NCBI RefSeq assembly: GCF_000217995.1
Contig: NC_015676.1
Coordinates: forward strand, 474,103 to 538,102
Direction: 5' to 3'
Source of the DNA: Methanosalsum zhilinae DSM 4017
Lineage (GTDB): Archaea; Halobacteriota; Methanosarcinia; Methanosarcinales; Methanosarcinaceae
Length of the DNA: 64,000 nt
Positions 63,492 to 64,000 of this stretch are shown piece after piece (positions within the stretch are counted from its first letter, which is position 1; the number at the start of each line of letters is the position of its first letter). The translations under genes were made by a program, and so were the position numbers. The notes under the pieces were generated by a model. The model was not told the origin of the DNA and searched no databases. It saw only the letters and a program-made list of their open reading frames with translations.

Positions 63492-63842
63492 TGGTTCACC
63501 TTTATTGATTCTGTCTGATAAACAGAGCATATACTCTATTTCATACAATTGATTTGAATCTTTATATATAAAACTGGTAATTGTTTCATTATGCAACAGG
63601 TTTATGATTGAAAAATCAAATAGAAAAATACAAATGATAAAAAAATATTTTGGTTTAAATATCAGAGTATCTAAATTAATGTGAAAACCACAATTTTGAT
63701 AAGTTATTTGGAAATTACCGGACGTTTATTGAGAGGGAACCGGATCATAACTGTAATGCATTCTACTTAATTTACCGTGCTGTGATGTAGATTGGATCAA
63801 GAATGATTATAATTTTATAGGTGTTATAGTAAGGAGAATTGG

Positions 63843-64000
63843 ATGGCAGATCTACAACCAAAAGAAAGGCTGGGTCGAAGCCTTGGCTTTTTCCCCACTT
63901 TTGCAATCGGCACAGGTACAATGATCGGTGCAGGAATATTTGTACTTCCCGGAATAGCGACCTCATCTGCAGGGCCTGCGGCTATCATTTCTTTTATATT
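63843..64000 (+). CDS. APC-family amino acid permease, partial
   Basis: Only the first 52 residues lie in the window. [15 protein letters not shown] is the signature of the first membrane helix of APC transporters, where substrate carboxylate is bound. ATG 63843 follows AAGGAG. The substrate cannot be told. Confidence 0.87.
   Translation, partial: MADLQPKERLGRSLGFFPTFAIGTGTMIGAGIFVLPGIATSSAGPAAIISFI

Noticed and set aside
1-64000. CRISPR arrays, insertion sequences, prophage or rRNA genes
   Set aside because: I saw no regularly spaced direct repeats, transposase motifs, phage genes or rRNA-like sequence anywhere in the window.

Overview
The window is chromosomal DNA of a methylotrophic methanogenic archaeon of the order Methanosarcinales, most likely family Methanosarcinaceae. 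Four things support this. There is an Rnf complex preceded by the tail of an upstream gene in the position of the multiheme cytochrome MmcA. There is a trimethylamine methyltransferase gene (mttB) with an in-frame UAG at codon 334, the pyrrolysine position. The complete coenzyme F430 operon (cfbA-E-D-C-B) is present. Typical euryarchaeal information-processing genes fill the rest. The DNA is AT-rich, and the genus cannot be fixed from the sequence alone.

Layout. 0-5.5 kb: Rnf operon (rnfC-D-G-E-A-B plus a small membrane protein). 5.6-12.6 kb: replication, chromatin and purine genes (RFC small subunit, ferredoxin, histone, RPA and its partner, a CDP-alcohol phosphotransferase, purS-purQ, RNase HII). 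12.6-27.7 kb: two paralogous type IV pilus/archaellum-like assembly modules (one ATPase and two membrane platform proteins each) and a MinD-like ATPase, with pheT, an intron-containing tRNA-Arg, a site-2 protease, cutA, tRNA-Leu and a two-subunit fumarase between them. 28-40 kb: a methylamine region with ramA, mttB, mttC, two hydantoinase/oxoprolinase-like ASKHA proteins and two DUF1638 proteins, plus an MgtE-type transporter. 40-49.5 kb: ferredoxin, PHP phosphoesterase, HflX, DUF2209, the tRNA splicing endonuclease and the cfb operon. 49.8-64 kb: lipid (G1P dehydrogenase), purine (purP), translation and transcription (aIF2-gamma, PIN protein, Rpo7, Spt4, S24e, S27ae), dephospho-CoA kinase, a decayed surface-protein gene, the Kae1-Bud32 fusion, an ITPase, a pilin-like gene, a cyclase-family hydrolase, a PHP phosphatase and the start of an APC permease.

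How the genes work together. MttB and MttC demethylate trimethylamine, RamA reactivates the corrinoid protein, the cfb operon makes the nickel cofactor of methyl-CoM reductase, and Rnf oxidises reduced ferredoxin while moving Na+. The duplicated HyuA-like/DUF1638 module lies divergently beside mttBC and is the best candidate here for an undescribed accessory system of methylamine metabolism.

The most unusual signal is in translation initiation. Several conserved genes have a good Shine-Dalgarno sequence placed 6-8 bases before AUA, AUC or ACG, with no AUG/GUG/UUG at the position where the family's N-terminus begins (rfcS, fumB, histone; probably a CDP-alcohol phosphotransferase and a pilus platform gene). 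UAG is almost absent as a stop. The single UAG-terminated gene carries a backup UAA two codons later, as expected in a genome that decodes UAG as pyrrolysine.
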